Assembly: GCF_002899825.2 (NCBI RefSeq)
Contig: NZ_PPED02000001.1
Location: forward strand, 1,302,001-1,366,000
Length of the DNA: 64,000 bases
From: Chryseobacterium phosphatilyticum
GTDB taxonomy: Bacteria > Bacteroidota > Bacteroidia > Flavobacteriales > Weeksellaceae
Direction: 5' to 3'
Shown: in pieces, positions 8,535 to 17,510 of the stretch
Layout of the letters: each line of letters starts with the position of its first letter
Position numbering within the stretch: the stretch's first letter is position 1
The notes under the pieces: model-generated
The model's input: the letters and a program-made list of their open reading frames with translations, nothing else
What the model was told of the DNA's origin: nothing
Database searches by the model: none
Made by a program: the position numbers and the translations under genes

Positions 8535-10418
8535 ATGAAAAATGCCTCAAATTCTGAGAAAGTTTCAGAAAACCACGTTTCGGGGATCAACCGGGTGGTC
8601 AAACTGGAAATTGTGGTTGAGGGCAAGTCTATCAATCACTTCAAACACTTTCGTTTGCAACAGAGTGCAAGAAAGCACCATGACTTTGAACTGGTATTGG
8701 CTCATGACTCATTAGGGGAAGTACAAAACCACAACCTTGAGCAGGCCCAAAAATTTTTAGGGAAAAGAATCACCGTTATTTTCAGATATAAAGATTACGA
8801 AAATGAAAGCCCGGAAAGAACATTTGTAGGGATCATTACCAAAGTAGCCTTCAGTCAGGAAAAAATGAGTCTCGGAAATATTATTTTAAAAGGGATGAGT
8901 CCCACGATTCTGATGGATGCAGCTCCGCATACCCAAAGTTTCGGAGGAAGCCAGACAGTGAATACCAATATTATTGCCAACCAGATTATCAGGGAAACTC
9001 TTGGAACCAGTAAATTTGATTTCAGGGTAGATGCTCAGAACAAAAGTTATATCAGCTACAGTGCCCAATACAACGAAACCCATTACAATTACCTGACAAG
9101 GATTGCAGAAGCTTACGGAGAACAGTTTTATTATGACGGTGAAATCCTTCATTTCGGAAAGCTTCCCTCTTCTGAAAAACCTATCCAATTGGTATATGGC
9201 AGCAATGTCATTGATGTGAATGTGGAGCTGAAAGCCGTTCATACCAAACCGGAATATTTTGGCTATAACAGCAGCAGACATACGAAAATGGTGGGTACTG
9301 ACGATCGTATCAACCATCCGGGAGAATTATCATCCAAAGCCTATGAACTGAATGATAGTATTTTCACGACACGGTCATTGACTCCGACTCCTATTAATCC
9401 CAATGTATTCCTTGATGTTGATGATTCCCAAAAGAGTGCAAGGGGAAGTAAAGCCGTAGAGGTTTTTACCGTTTCTGGACAGACAACAGTTCCGTTCCTA
9501 TATATCGGTTGTGTAGCAGATTTGGCCATGAGAAAGACCGATAGTAATGAGACCTCCCATTTTACAACGCTGATGATCACAGAAGTCACCCACGAAGTGA
9601 ATGCAAGAGGATATTATTCCGGAAGCTTTGAAGCCATCGCTGAAGGTACCGGTTTTATGCCAAAACCTGATTTCGAAATGCCTAAAGCAGAGCCGCAGGT
9701 AGCGACTGTGATCTCCAATGTAGATCCATTGAATCAGGGCAGAATACAGGTACGGTTTGACTGGCAATTGAACGATACCACCCATTTTATCAGAATGATG
9801 AGTCCTGATGCAGGAGGAACAGATGCCGTATCACAAAACAGAGGTTTTGTAGCCGTTCCCGAAATTGGAGATCAGGTCATGGTAGGATTTGAATACCATA
9901 ATCCCGATTTTCCCTTTGCAATGGGAGGCATGTTCCATGGACAGGTGGGCCTGGGCGGAGGTGTGGACAATCACCTGAAGTCGATACAGACGAGAAGCGG
10001 TATTAAGGTTTTAATGAATGATGCGGACAGAAGTGTCACTATTAAAGACCCAAGTGGAAATACCTATTTTATGGATGGACAGGGCAATATCAATGTAACG
10101 GCACCAAAGAACATGACTTTCACAGCAGGAGAAGATATGCATATCTCAGTAGGAAGGAATATGACTACCAAAATTGGACAGGACAACACCCTTCATATTG
10201 GAAATGATCATACCGAATCGATTACAAAAAGATATACTCAGACCTCTGAGAATAAAATTGTTACCGTAAAGCAGGATCAGACAGAAAGTACAGGCAGCAA
10301 ATTTAAAAGTATTTCCGGAGAAGCCGATATACAGACCTCTAAAGGCGATTTAAAACTGAGAGGAACCTCATTGGCCGTATTCCAGGGCGGAAAAGATGTT
10401 AAAGTAAGTAAAGGTTAA
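8535..10418 (+). CDS. vgrG: VgrG, type VI secretion spike protein
   Basis: The 627-aa protein forms the trimeric needle tip of a contractile T6SS. The first about 370 residues are the gp27-like base (LEIVVEGKSINHFKHFRL near the start). Around 388-465 sits the gp5 OB-fold (ATVISNVDPLNQGRIQVRF, AVPEIGDQVMVGFEY, PFAMGGMFHG). The rest is a regular beta-helix-forming tail (MTFTAGEDMHISVGRNM and similar). No effector domain is fused at the end. It is the first gene of a plus-strand effector/immunity island, so its cargo is probably encoded just downstream. The core sheath and membrane T6SS genes are not in this window. Bacteroidetes systems belong to the T6SSiii subtype. Confidence 0.95.
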   Translation: MKNASNSEKVSENHVSGINRVVKLEIVVEGKSINHFKHFRLQQSARKHHDFELVLAHDSLGEVQNHNLEQAQKFLGKRITVIFRYKDYENESPERTFVGIITKVAFSQEKMSLGNIILKGMSPTILMDAAPHTQSFGGSQTVNTNIIANQIIRETLGTSKFDFRVDAQNKSYISYSAQYNETHYNYLTRIAEAYGEQFYYDGEILHFGKLPSSEKPIQLVYGSNVIDVNVELKAVHTKPEYFGYNSSRHTKMVGTDDRINHPGELSSKAYELNDSIFTTRSLTPTPINPNVFLDVDDSQKSARGSKAVEVFTVSGQTTVPFLYIGCVADLAMRKTDSNETSHFTTLMITEVTHEVNARGYYSGSFEAIAEGTGFMPKPDFEMPKAEPQVATVISNVDPLNQGRIQVRFDWQLNDTTHFIRMMSPDAGGTDAVSQNRGFVAVPEIGDQVMVGFEYHNPDFPFAMGGMFHGQVGLGGGVDNHLKSIQTRSGIKVLMNDADRSVTIKDPSGNTYFMDGQGNINVTAPKNMTFTAGEDMHISVGRNMTTKIGQDNTLHIGNDHTESITKRYTQTSENKIVTVKQDQTESTGSKFKSISGEADIQTSKGDLKLRGTSLAVFQGGKDVKVSKG

Positions 10419-10508
10419 ATCTATACGAGAGATGAAAATCAATTTTCATTGCAGCCCTTGAATATGATGATAACCTTAACCATTGAATCCAATCCAAAAT
10501 AGTAACGC

Positions 10509-12188
10509 ATGGAAGATCAAAAAACTTCAGCGCACGATCAAAAGCTTTCTGAAAAAAGAGCAGAACAACAGAAAAAATCCAGCGAAGATTCTCCCATAGA
10601 AAAAAGAGAAATGGTAATGCATGGAGCTACGCTGAAGTGTCCCTATGCCCAGGGGCCGGGAGAACTGAAAGTGACCTCCAACGAAATACAACTTCAGGAT
10701 CAGCCATTTGCTACAATTGGCGATGGAAATAACATGGTCAACCTTCAGTTTAAAGGAACGTGCGGACATCCCAAATGGCCGGCAAGAAACATGTCTCCCC
10801 CACCCTGTATGAGCGTTATAAAATTAACGCCATGGCAAAACCCGGGAACCACTCAAATACAGGAGCAAACCGTTTTGGTAAAAGAATCTTATATCAATTG
10901 TGATCCTGAATTTAATTCTGCAACGGCTTCACCGATTCCGAAGGCTGAAAGTATAAAAAGTGAAATTCAAAACAATGATGTTCCTAAAATCCTCGATGCT
11001 TATTTCGTAAAATGGGTTTCCGAAAAAGGAACTCCCGTTGAAAAGGAAGAAGAGGTCTTCAACAAAAAACTCGGCAAGAAAGTTACAGTTAAAAAGAAAG
11101 TAGAGACCACGAAAATATCTCCGGAAAAAATATCAGAAAGAGGATTGAGCTACCAGGTTGCTTTAATTGTTGAGACAGAAGGCCTCACAGGAAAAAAAAT
11201 AAAAGTCAAAATTAAAAGTGGTAAAAATAAAGTCTTGTCAGATGTCAATACCGAGGTAAGTTTCATTGATTTAAAAGATGTAGAAAAGGTTACAGAAGCT
11301 TCAAAATATGCAGGTATAAAAGCAAAAAGTGAATTTGAAGTAGAAGTTGATAATCTGGCCAATGACTCCAAAATAGAAAATGCGAGTCAATTCAAAAATA
11401 AGGCAGTACTCAAGCTGATGCTCAATCAGCGTGCTGATGACTTATCATTCAATTTAGCAAAACTTATAGCCGCAAGCCCTGAAAAAGAAGCATCGGTATA
11501 TATTGAAGTGACTTCCGATGAACCCAAAGTTGAATATCTGGGTAAACAAGGAAGTGGCAGCTTAAAGAATACCTTTTTAAATGAAGGCGGTCAATATTTT
11601 AAAATAAAATACTTTGAACAACCATGGATTGTGAAGGCCCGTGAAGAACAAGAGCTCGGCATTTCAGAAGCCACCCATTGTTCAAAGATCGTAGATGAAT
11701 ATCACGCCATCAACCGGCAGAATAAACCAAAAGAATGTGCTAATACCAGTAATAGCTCATGGTGTGCATCATTTGTAGGCTGGTGTTTGAATAAGAGTGG
11801 ATATTCGGCCCAATTAGATCCCGGTGCCTATTCATACGGAGAAGAAAAAACCAGATACAGAGCAGGATTTAAGAAAAATCCAACCGATAAGAAAGGACTG
11901 GAAAAAGAAGAATTTGGTGACCCGGTATGGGGGAAACTTATAGCCGGTAACCAGCCTTTGCTAGGTTCAATATGTGTTTTGTTAAATAGACACCACGTAA
12001 GTATGGCGGTTGGAAAGAGTAATGATGGCAAAACCATATATTATCTGGGTGGAAATCAAGGAAATAAAGTCTGTGTAGGAACTTTCGGGCAAAGAACCTC
12101 TTCCCTGTATCCCATAGAATATACTAAAAAGACTGAAGATGATGAATTACCAATTTATTATACAACCAATGAAAAGCTTAGTTACTAG
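10509..12188 (+). CDS. T6SS effector 1: DUF4280 (PAAR-like) domain + shared module + Cys/His peptidoglycan amidase
   Basis: The 559-aa protein has three parts. Residues 35-135 are a DUF4280/PAAR-like tip domain (MVMHGATLKCPYAQGPGELK, GTCGHPKWPA, PPPCMSV) expected to cap VgrG. Residues about 160-370 are the module shared with the two later effectors, from DAYFVKWV to FLNEGGQYFKIKY. From about 380 to 540 there is a TIGR02594/CHAP-like amidase with SSWCASFVGWCL (nucleophile C419), RHHVSMAVG (H495/H496) and a later LGGNQGNKV. Such enzymes cut peptide or amide bonds in peptidoglycan. There is no signal peptide, as expected for a T6SS cargo. It starts 90 bp after vgrG and overlaps the next gene by 20 bp. 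Confidence 0.9.
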   Translation: MEDQKTSAHDQKLSEKRAEQQKKSSEDSPIEKREMVMHGATLKCPYAQGPGELKVTSNEIQLQDQPFATIGDGNNMVNLQFKGTCGHPKWPARNMSPPPCMSVIKLTPWQNPGTTQIQEQTVLVKESYINCDPEFNSATASPIPKAESIKSEIQNNDVPKILDAYFVKWVSEKGTPVEKEEEVFNKKLGKKVTVKKKVETTKISPEKISERGLSYQVALIVETEGLTGKKIKVKIKSGKNKVLSDVNTEVSFIDLKDVEKVTEASKYAGIKAKSEFEVEVDNLANDSKIENASQFKNKAVLKLMLNQRADDLSFNLAKLIAASPEKEASVYIEVTSDEPKVEYLGKQGSGSLKNTFLNEGGQYFKIKYFEQPWIVKAREEQELGISEATHCSKIVDEYHAINRQNKPKECANTSNSSWCASFVGWCLNKSGYSAQLDPGAYSYGEEKTRYRAGFKKNPTDKKGLEKEEFGDPVWGKLIAGNQPLLGSICVLLNRHHVSMAVGKSNDGKTIYYLGGNQGNKVCVGTFGQRTSSLYPIEYTKKTEDDELPIYYTTNEKLSY

Positions 12189-12744
12189 TCTTATCTTATT
12201 TTTCTTTATTCCTGTGTGCGGGCAAAAGCCCGTGCATGATAGTTTGAAGGTATATTATCAGGATTCATTGATTATCAGTAAAGATTTTAAGGATGGAGCC
12301 GTATCCAATAAGCTTACAGTAAAAGTAACTAATCCTTGTAACGCTGAAAAAACCAGATTTGACGGAGCGGTAACCATCATCAATGCAACGGTTAAAAATA
12401 AAAATTACAGCAATAGTATCGTCTATAATTACCCGGATGCACAATCTGGTCTGATCAATGTAAAAGCCGGTAATATCTCCGCTTATAGGGTAGATAAACA
12501 TCAGGCAATCACGATCCCTTTCACGTATTGCGGGAATTGGGACAATGATACAAAAGTTTCATACATCGTATTGTATAACCGTAAAAAGTATCTGTATCAT
12601 ATCAAATACTATTGTGGTGAAGATGGCAAATGTAAGATCAATGATCATCTGAACACTAAATTAAAAGACCTGCCTTCAAAATTGAAATTAAAAGTGATCA
12701 AAGACTTGGAAACAAAATTTAAGAAATCAAATGACTTTTACTAA
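12169..12744 (+). CDS. Exported protein, probable immunity partner of the amidase effector
   Basis: No family recognised. The open frame reaches back to 12139, but the methionine at 12169 gives a clean signal peptide (MKSLVTSLILFFFIPVCGQ), so that start is chosen; the product is 191 aa. It overlaps the effector gene by 20 bp. The mature part is polar and beta-rich with several cysteines and ends in a basic region. Placement right after a periplasm-active amidase, together with export, fits an immunity protein that would protect the cell's own wall. A second effector component is the alternative. Pairing is inferred from position. Confidence 0.8.
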   Translation: MKSLVTSLILFFFIPVCGQKPVHDSLKVYYQDSLIISKDFKDGAVSNKLTVKVTNPCNAEKTRFDGAVTIINATVKNKNYSNSIVYNYPDAQSGLINVKAGNISAYRVDKHQAITIPFTYCGNWDNDTKVSYIVLYNRKKYLYHIKYYCGEDGKCKINDHLNTKLKDLPSKLKLKVIKDLETKFKKSNDFY

Positions 12745-12764
12745 TCAGCTCAAAATAAAATGGT

Positions 12765-14267
12765 ATGAGTGACGAACAAGAAAAAGATAGCTATACGGCT
12801 AATCCCGTTCAAAAATCTTATGATCAGCAAGAGCAGAAAGATCATGAAGTGAATGTGGTGAGAATATATTTTGCAAAACAGGTTCCTAAAATGAATTTGG
12901 TACCTAAAGAAGAAACATATCCTGTAAAAAGCGGCGGGCTGGTATCTGATGTCAAAAAATTATATGAGAAAGAAGGAAGAAAGAACATCCGGGCCGATAA
13001 AGAAGACTCTGTAAGGTTAAAGGCAAAAGAATCGGTAAAAATTACCTGGGATGAAGAAGTACAGGAGGTGAAGGATGGTAAGCCCGTTTTTAATTATGAA
13101 AAAATTGATAAAACAGTCATCAAAAAGAAAGTATGGGTAGTAGCAGAATGCCAGGGATTCAGTGGAAAACTTTCTGTTGAGATCCATGAAAATAAATTAA
13201 AAAATCCGGAAAATGTATATGATAATCCTGTAAAGTTTTTAGAGGGCGATACAGAAAAGACTGCACTTGAATTTCCTATCAACGGAACTCTGGTGTATGC
13301 TAAAGAAATCACAATGCGTCCCAAAAGCGATCAGGATGTAAAGAAACTGGTAGATAAGTTTGTAAAAAGAGAAGATGTAAATGCTTTTTTGTATTTTAAA
13401 GCTGAGGTAAAAGATACCCAGGATAAGGCGATATTTCCGGATGACACCCATGAGTTTTTAAATAAAGACGGTGAAAGGTTTGAAATTTCAGGAACTCCTT
13501 GCTACTGCAACAGAGATATCACAGTGGATGAGATGATCGATTTGATTTATCATTTAAGAGACAAGCAGAATTACAAATCGAAGAGAGATTCATTTTTTAA
13601 TGAGGGCAAAGAAAAAATTGCCGCTATTGGTATTACAAGCGGAAAGATCTCTGAAAACAGAGATAAGATCAAGCTATTTACGGATGAAATGAATGCGATG
13701 TTTAAGAAATTCAGCATTAAAACATGCAGAAGAAAAATTCATTTCCTGGGGCAGATGTATCTGGAAACCATCAGTTTCACCTATACCTATGAAAGCAGAG
13801 ATACTGTCCCTGCAAATTATAAAGGCGGCGTCCCTTTCCAGGGAAGAGGAATGAAACAGATCACCCATGATTATAATTATCTGGCCTATTATGACTACGT
13901 TAATAAAACGACCCATTATGACACTTATATCAAGTTCAGATCAGGCTATGAAAGCGTTGGCGAATGCGTAGCAAGCAGACCAAAAGCTCAGGAAAAAGGT
14001 CTCAATGCAACTTTTTATGAAGAATTAAAGACCTATGCCAAGAACATTTCTGAAAACTTATTCCATGCTTTCAATTCTGCCGGCTGGTTTTCTACCATTC
14101 ATAAAACCGATACTATTGCTGCGATGGATAATGGATTGGCGGACTCTGATGTTGAGAAGGTAACACAGGCTATTAACGGAGGACAGACCAATATAGCGGA
14201 AAGAAAAAATTACACCAAGTGGACCAAAGAATTTTTTAAATATGATACAGAATGCGTAAACAAATAA
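12765..14267 (+). CDS. T6SS effector 2: shared module + GH19/lysozyme-like glycosidase
   Basis: A 500-aa protein without a signal peptide. Residues 30-243 are the island's shared module, from RIYFAKQV (34-41) to FLNKDGERFEIS. The C-terminal part from about 285 resembles GH19 chitinase/lysozyme folds: HFLGQMYLETISF with the candidate acid E334, FQGRGMKQITHDYNY (358-372) and AINGGQTN (469-476), the counterpart of the conserved INGG segment. Related enzymes hydrolyse beta-1,4 links in peptidoglycan or chitin; peptidoglycan is more likely here. There is no DUF4280/PAAR part, so it may load through VgrG, effector 1 or an adaptor. The spacing to the previous gene is 20 bp and the 3' end overlaps the next gene by 16 bp. 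Confidence 0.87.
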   Translation: MSDEQEKDSYTANPVQKSYDQQEQKDHEVNVVRIYFAKQVPKMNLVPKEETYPVKSGGLVSDVKKLYEKEGRKNIRADKEDSVRLKAKESVKITWDEEVQEVKDGKPVFNYEKIDKTVIKKKVWVVAECQGFSGKLSVEIHENKLKNPENVYDNPVKFLEGDTEKTALEFPINGTLVYAKEITMRPKSDQDVKKLVDKFVKREDVNAFLYFKAEVKDTQDKAIFPDDTHEFLNKDGERFEISGTPCYCNRDITVDEMIDLIYHLRDKQNYKSKRDSFFNEGKEKIAAIGITSGKISENRDKIKLFTDEMNAMFKKFSIKTCRRKIHFLGQMYLETISFTYTYESRDTVPANYKGGVPFQGRGMKQITHDYNYLAYYDYVNKTTHYDTYIKFRSGYESVGECVASRPKAQEKGLNATFYEELKTYAKNISENLFHAFNSAGWFSTIHKTDTIAAMDNGLADSDVEKVTQAINGGQTNIAERKNYTKWTKEFFKYDTECVNK

Positions 14268-14863
14268 TATACCTGTTTTTCCTCCTTTTCTATTCCCTGC
14301 AAAGCTGTCAGAGTCTTTCAGTGAGTAGTGATATTCCGGTGGTACAGAATAATAAAAAAGTAGGATTCATCAATCAGGCAGCTGATGTAAAATGTGAAAG
14401 CTGTTATGCTTTAAGAATGGTAAAAGCAAACGGCAAGGATCTTACCTTTAAAGTACCTGTTTCTTTAAATAATATTAATAACAAGAACATTTTCCAGGAG
14501 GATTATGAGCTTTTACCTGAACAGTCTGCCAACGGATTGTCGGTCAGATACAACAGTCTTACGACTTCTGATTCCTATATTTTTAAGATTAAAAAAATTA
14601 AAAATAATATGGTGCTCACTAAGGTAAGCAAAGTGAGTTCAACAGTTTATCATCATAAAATTGCCAAAGATGACTATGCCGATTACCCAGCCACTTCAAT
14701 ATGTGAAAAAGAGGTCAATTATATATTACCTGATAATCAGGAGATTAATTTGAATCAATATTTTATCAGTGGGGATAAGAATTGTTTTATGTGTCCCTCA
14801 AAATACAGTGTAGAGGAATGTTTGGAAAAGAAAAAAACGAATGCCAAATTTAACTGGCAGTAG
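14252..14863 (+). CDS. Lipoprotein, probable immunity partner of the GH19-like effector
   Basis: A 203-aa protein of no known family. It begins with a lipoprotein-type signal (MRKQIIYLFFLLFYSLQSC, lipobox LQSC at 16-19), so the mature protein would be anchored in the envelope facing the periplasm. The remainder is mostly beta-prone with CESC near residue 50 and CFMC near the end, which might form disulfides or bind metal. It overlaps effector 2 by 16 bp. Overlap and export suggest immunity against the glycosidase; this is contextual and not shown by homology. Confidence 0.8.
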   Translation: MRKQIIYLFFLLFYSLQSCQSLSVSSDIPVVQNNKKVGFINQAADVKCESCYALRMVKANGKDLTFKVPVSLNNINNKNIFQEDYELLPEQSANGLSVRYNSLTTSDSYIFKIKKIKNNMVLTKVSKVSSTVYHHKIAKDDYADYPATSICEKEVNYILPDNQEINLNQYFISGDKNCFMCPSKYSVEECLEKKKTNAKFNWQ

Positions 14864-14887
14864 CAGTCATACAAGGAGTGAAAGATT

Positions 14888-15754
14888 ATGGAGGTAGTAT
14901 TTCCTATACATGTTAAATTAAATCTTGCCGAAGGAAAAAAATTTTACCGCTTTTCCTATAATGAATATACCACCACCTACGGAGAAACTCACAGAAAGGA
15001 GCTCAATAAAGTTTTCCATGTCACAATAAAGCGTTTAGAAGCAGAAAGATTTGAATATCATATTGAAATTTTCGACAGAGTTCACCGGGATAAGGAACTT
15101 TCATTATCGGAAAAGGATTTTTTGGACAGAATTGCAGAGATCAATAATGATGTAGTACTCATAACAGACGAATACGGCAGGTTAAAAAACGTACAGGGCC
15201 TGAAGATTCTTCAGGATAAAATGGAAAAAATAGTAGAAAAGCTTTCCAGATCCTATGTTGGCAGGCAGGCTGACGATTTTTATCAGTTTTTAAAAACATT
15301 TTACCAGGATGAAATGCTGGTGAGTAAAGACTTTTTAAAGAATATTCATTTCGGAATGATCCTGCATAAATTGTACGGAAGGTATGATAAGGAGAATCGG
15401 GTAAAGCATAGTGTACGCTACAACAATCTGATGGACAATACCATCATAGATATAGATGAGAGTCTACAAATAGAAGCCATCCGTTATGATGATGAATTAT
15501 TGCTGCTACAGTACACCGGCAATATCCCTTCAGATAAAAACTGGGAAATGTTCTTTGGAGAAATGAAAAGAAAAGAAATAGCTTACAGTGAAACAGATTT
15601 TCCCAAACTGGACAAGTATAAAGGGCAAATGTTATTAGATACCGCTACCAAGGAAGTTCTGGAGCATAAACTTACGATAGAGTTTTCCCTGGGAAACAAC
15701 TATCAAAAGAAGATCATTTATCATATAAAAGAAATAAGCCATGAAGAATTATAA
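14888..15754 (+). CDS. Uncharacterised T6SS-island protein (288 aa), possible adaptor or chaperone
   Basis: Not recognised. It has no signal peptide or membrane segment and is rich in charged and aromatic residues, with YRFSYNEYTTTYGETHRKEL near the start, TDEYGRLKNVQGLK in the middle and a long amphipathic helical stretch (about residues 95-150). It sits between the second immunity gene and the third effector, 25 bp after the former, and overlaps a 53-codon ORF by 14 bp. A cytoplasmic protein placed among VgrG-linked effectors could be an effector adaptor or chaperone, or a separate toxin without a recognisable domain. Position is the only support. Confidence 0.75.
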   Translation: MEVVFPIHVKLNLAEGKKFYRFSYNEYTTTYGETHRKELNKVFHVTIKRLEAERFEYHIEIFDRVHRDKELSLSEKDFLDRIAEINNDVVLITDEYGRLKNVQGLKILQDKMEKIVEKLSRSYVGRQADDFYQFLKTFYQDEMLVSKDFLKNIHFGMILHKLYGRYDKENRVKHSVRYNNLMDNTIIDIDESLQIEAIRYDDELLLLQYTGNIPSDKNWEMFFGEMKRKEIAYSETDFPKLDKYKGQMLLDTATKEVLEHKLTIEFSLGNNYQKKIIYHIKEISHEEL

Positions 15755-15902
15755 AAAAACAAGGTGGATGGAAGAAATTTGCCCCCTGCCAGATGAAAAA
15801 TTCCACAAAGGGTTATTATCCGAATGGCTGAACCTTGCCTCATTGAAGGAAAATAAAACGGAGGACAATCCCCGTCAGGAACTATCAAAAACTCTGTATT
15901 AA
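15741..15902 (+). CDS. Small 53-aa protein coupled to the 288-aa island protein
   Basis: This short frame starts at an ATG inside the last codons of the 288-aa gene (14-bp overlap) and stops 18 bp before effector 3. The product starts MKNYKKTRWMEEICPLPDEK and ends QELSKTLY; it is hydrophilic with one cysteine and has no signal peptide. The near-perfect filling of the gap and the overlapping start support translation. It could be a partner of the 288-aa protein or a loading factor for effector 3. No family recognised. Confidence 0.6.
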   Translation: MKNYKKTRWMEEICPLPDEKFHKGLLSEWLNLASLKENKTEDNPRQELSKTLY

Positions 15903-15920
15903 AAAAAGAAAAATCTTACA

Positions 15921-17510
15921 ATGGCGACACGTATTACAATAACAGATTCGGGACAAATTCAGGTTTTAAATGGCCCGGTAGCTCCGGATACCCCAGATGA
16001 TTCGTTACAACGGATCTCTGATGTGTATTTTGCCAAAAAAGTGACTACAAACAATGGAACCAGGGTCAGTTTCACAAAAATTGACTCTGCTCATGTGCAG
16101 CAGGATCATAACAATCAGGCGATTCCATATGATTCCGTATTGGGAAAAACAGTATATCTGGTCATAGAGACCAGCAATATGACAGACCTGAGTATAGATG
16201 TGGTGATAAGACCTTCCACTGATGCCATGACCCAAAATACAGATACATTACAACTCATGCGTTTTGTATCTCCTGACCGATATGAAGCACAGAGGTTATT
16301 TACAGTACAAGTCGGAAATCTTGATGCGCTTAATAACAACCAGGGCAGCCATGCTCATTACAGTAATTTAAATGACCATAGCAATAAAGCCATTATTAAG
16401 CTGCAACTGAGACCTGACGGAAGGGCAATTTTTGATGAATGGACCGAAAGGCTGGCCGAGGGTATCATCAATCTGGAAGTAGCAGTAGAGAGAACAGACA
16501 ATAATCCCTGTGCCTACAAAGATGGGTCGGAAGAAGTCAACGGAGCAGGTATTTTCCTGAATGATGATACAGGAAGATTCAGAGTGGTCAATAAAAATAT
16601 ATATACCATTCACCATGGTAGCAATACATACAATACTTTAACAGTAATTAATCCAGATCCTGAAAGAAGGAGAAGGATTCAGAAGGTAGTAAATAATCAT
16701 TCTACGGAGGTTATTTATTTTTATTACGACCAACATGATAATGAACACAGGATTTGTTCCAGAATAAAAGAAAGTCTGACCCGAAAAAGAAGAGTTAATA
16801 CAATTCCTCCTGTAGCTCAGAGAGGAACTTTGTTGCAAACGATAGATTACACCGCCAACAGAGCTGCAGGAGAAAATATAGATGCGCATCAGTTATTGGT
16901 GTATTCCAACGGAACTCTTGGTGATGGTGCTACCGACAAGTGGTATGCCAATCAACAGGGAAATGTAGATTTGGTGGATATGGATATTTTAGCAAACGCA
17001 GGCGTAGGGCCACAGATTTTTGAGGCTTTCAATTATAATCGGGATGGCGTCATTATCCGATATGGATTTCAGCATACAAGAAGACGAAGCATTCAGCCGG
17101 ATTTGTTTGCGGGTTTCTTAGGTTCATTGGCACAATTCAGACAGGAAGGACACACCCATTACATTGTATCTCAAGGCTTTTCTTATGCTGATGCATCATG
17201 CTATCCCAGTGCAGAACACGTGAATGGAGAAGCAGGAGATCTGAATTTATTAACGGCTCAGCAGGATGGAGTAAACACCATCCTTACGGCAGCAAATTTT
17301 GATTATGATAATCAGGTTATTCTTCGGAATATCCTTTTTGATTACGGATTCGGATCGGGTCGGTCAGAGAATTTTTCCAACACCTCAAATGCCAGTACGG
17401 CAGACGATGCCAGCACACGATTGCCTCATACCACCCATACTGCCACTCCAAGACATAATAATCACTTGCATGTCCATGGTTTCACCCCAATATCAGATAT
17501 CTATGCGTAA
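15921..17510 (+). CDS. T6SS effector 3: shared module + M15-like peptidoglycan metallopeptidase
   Basis: A 529-aa protein without a signal peptide. Residues 30-226 are the shared module (RISDVYFAKKV at 31-41, KTVYLVIETSNMTDLSIDV, IFLNDDTGRFRVV at 211-223). The C-terminal part carries the zinc-site pattern of M15-type D,D-/L,D-peptidases: S430-A-E-H433-V-N-G436-E-A438-G-D440, then N514-H515-L-H517-V-H519 at the end, matching SxHxxGxAxD and HxH. The expected activity is cutting peptide cross-bridges or stems of peptidoglycan after delivery. It has no PAAR/DUF4280 part. The stop overlaps the start of the next gene by 8 bp. Confidence 0.87.
   Translation: MATRITITDSGQIQVLNGPVAPDTPDDSLQRISDVYFAKKVTTNNGTRVSFTKIDSAHVQQDHNNQAIPYDSVLGKTVYLVIETSNMTDLSIDVVIRPSTDAMTQNTDTLQLMRFVSPDRYEAQRLFTVQVGNLDALNNNQGSHAHYSNLNDHSNKAIIKLQLRPDGRAIFDEWTERLAEGIINLEVAVERTDNNPCAYKDGSEEVNGAGIFLNDDTGRFRVVNKNIYTIHHGSNTYNTLTVINPDPERRRRIQKVVNNHSTEVIYFYYDQHDNEHRICSRIKESLTRKRRVNTIPPVAQRGTLLQTIDYTANRAAGENIDAHQLLVYSNGTLGDGATDKWYANQQGNVDLVDMDILANAGVGPQIFEAFNYNRDGVIIRYGFQHTRRRSIQPDLFAGFLGSLAQFRQEGHTHYIVSQGFSYADASCYPSAEHVNGEAGDLNLLTAQQDGVNTILTAANFDYDNQVILRNILFDYGFGSGRSENFSNTSNASTADDASTRLPHTTHTATPRHNNHLHVHGFTPISDIYA

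Noticed and set aside
10419..10508. ATGAAAAT/ATTTTCAT small hairpin between vgrG and effector 1 as a terminator
   Set aside because: The loop is only 2 nt and no T run follows; the genes are more likely cotranscribed.
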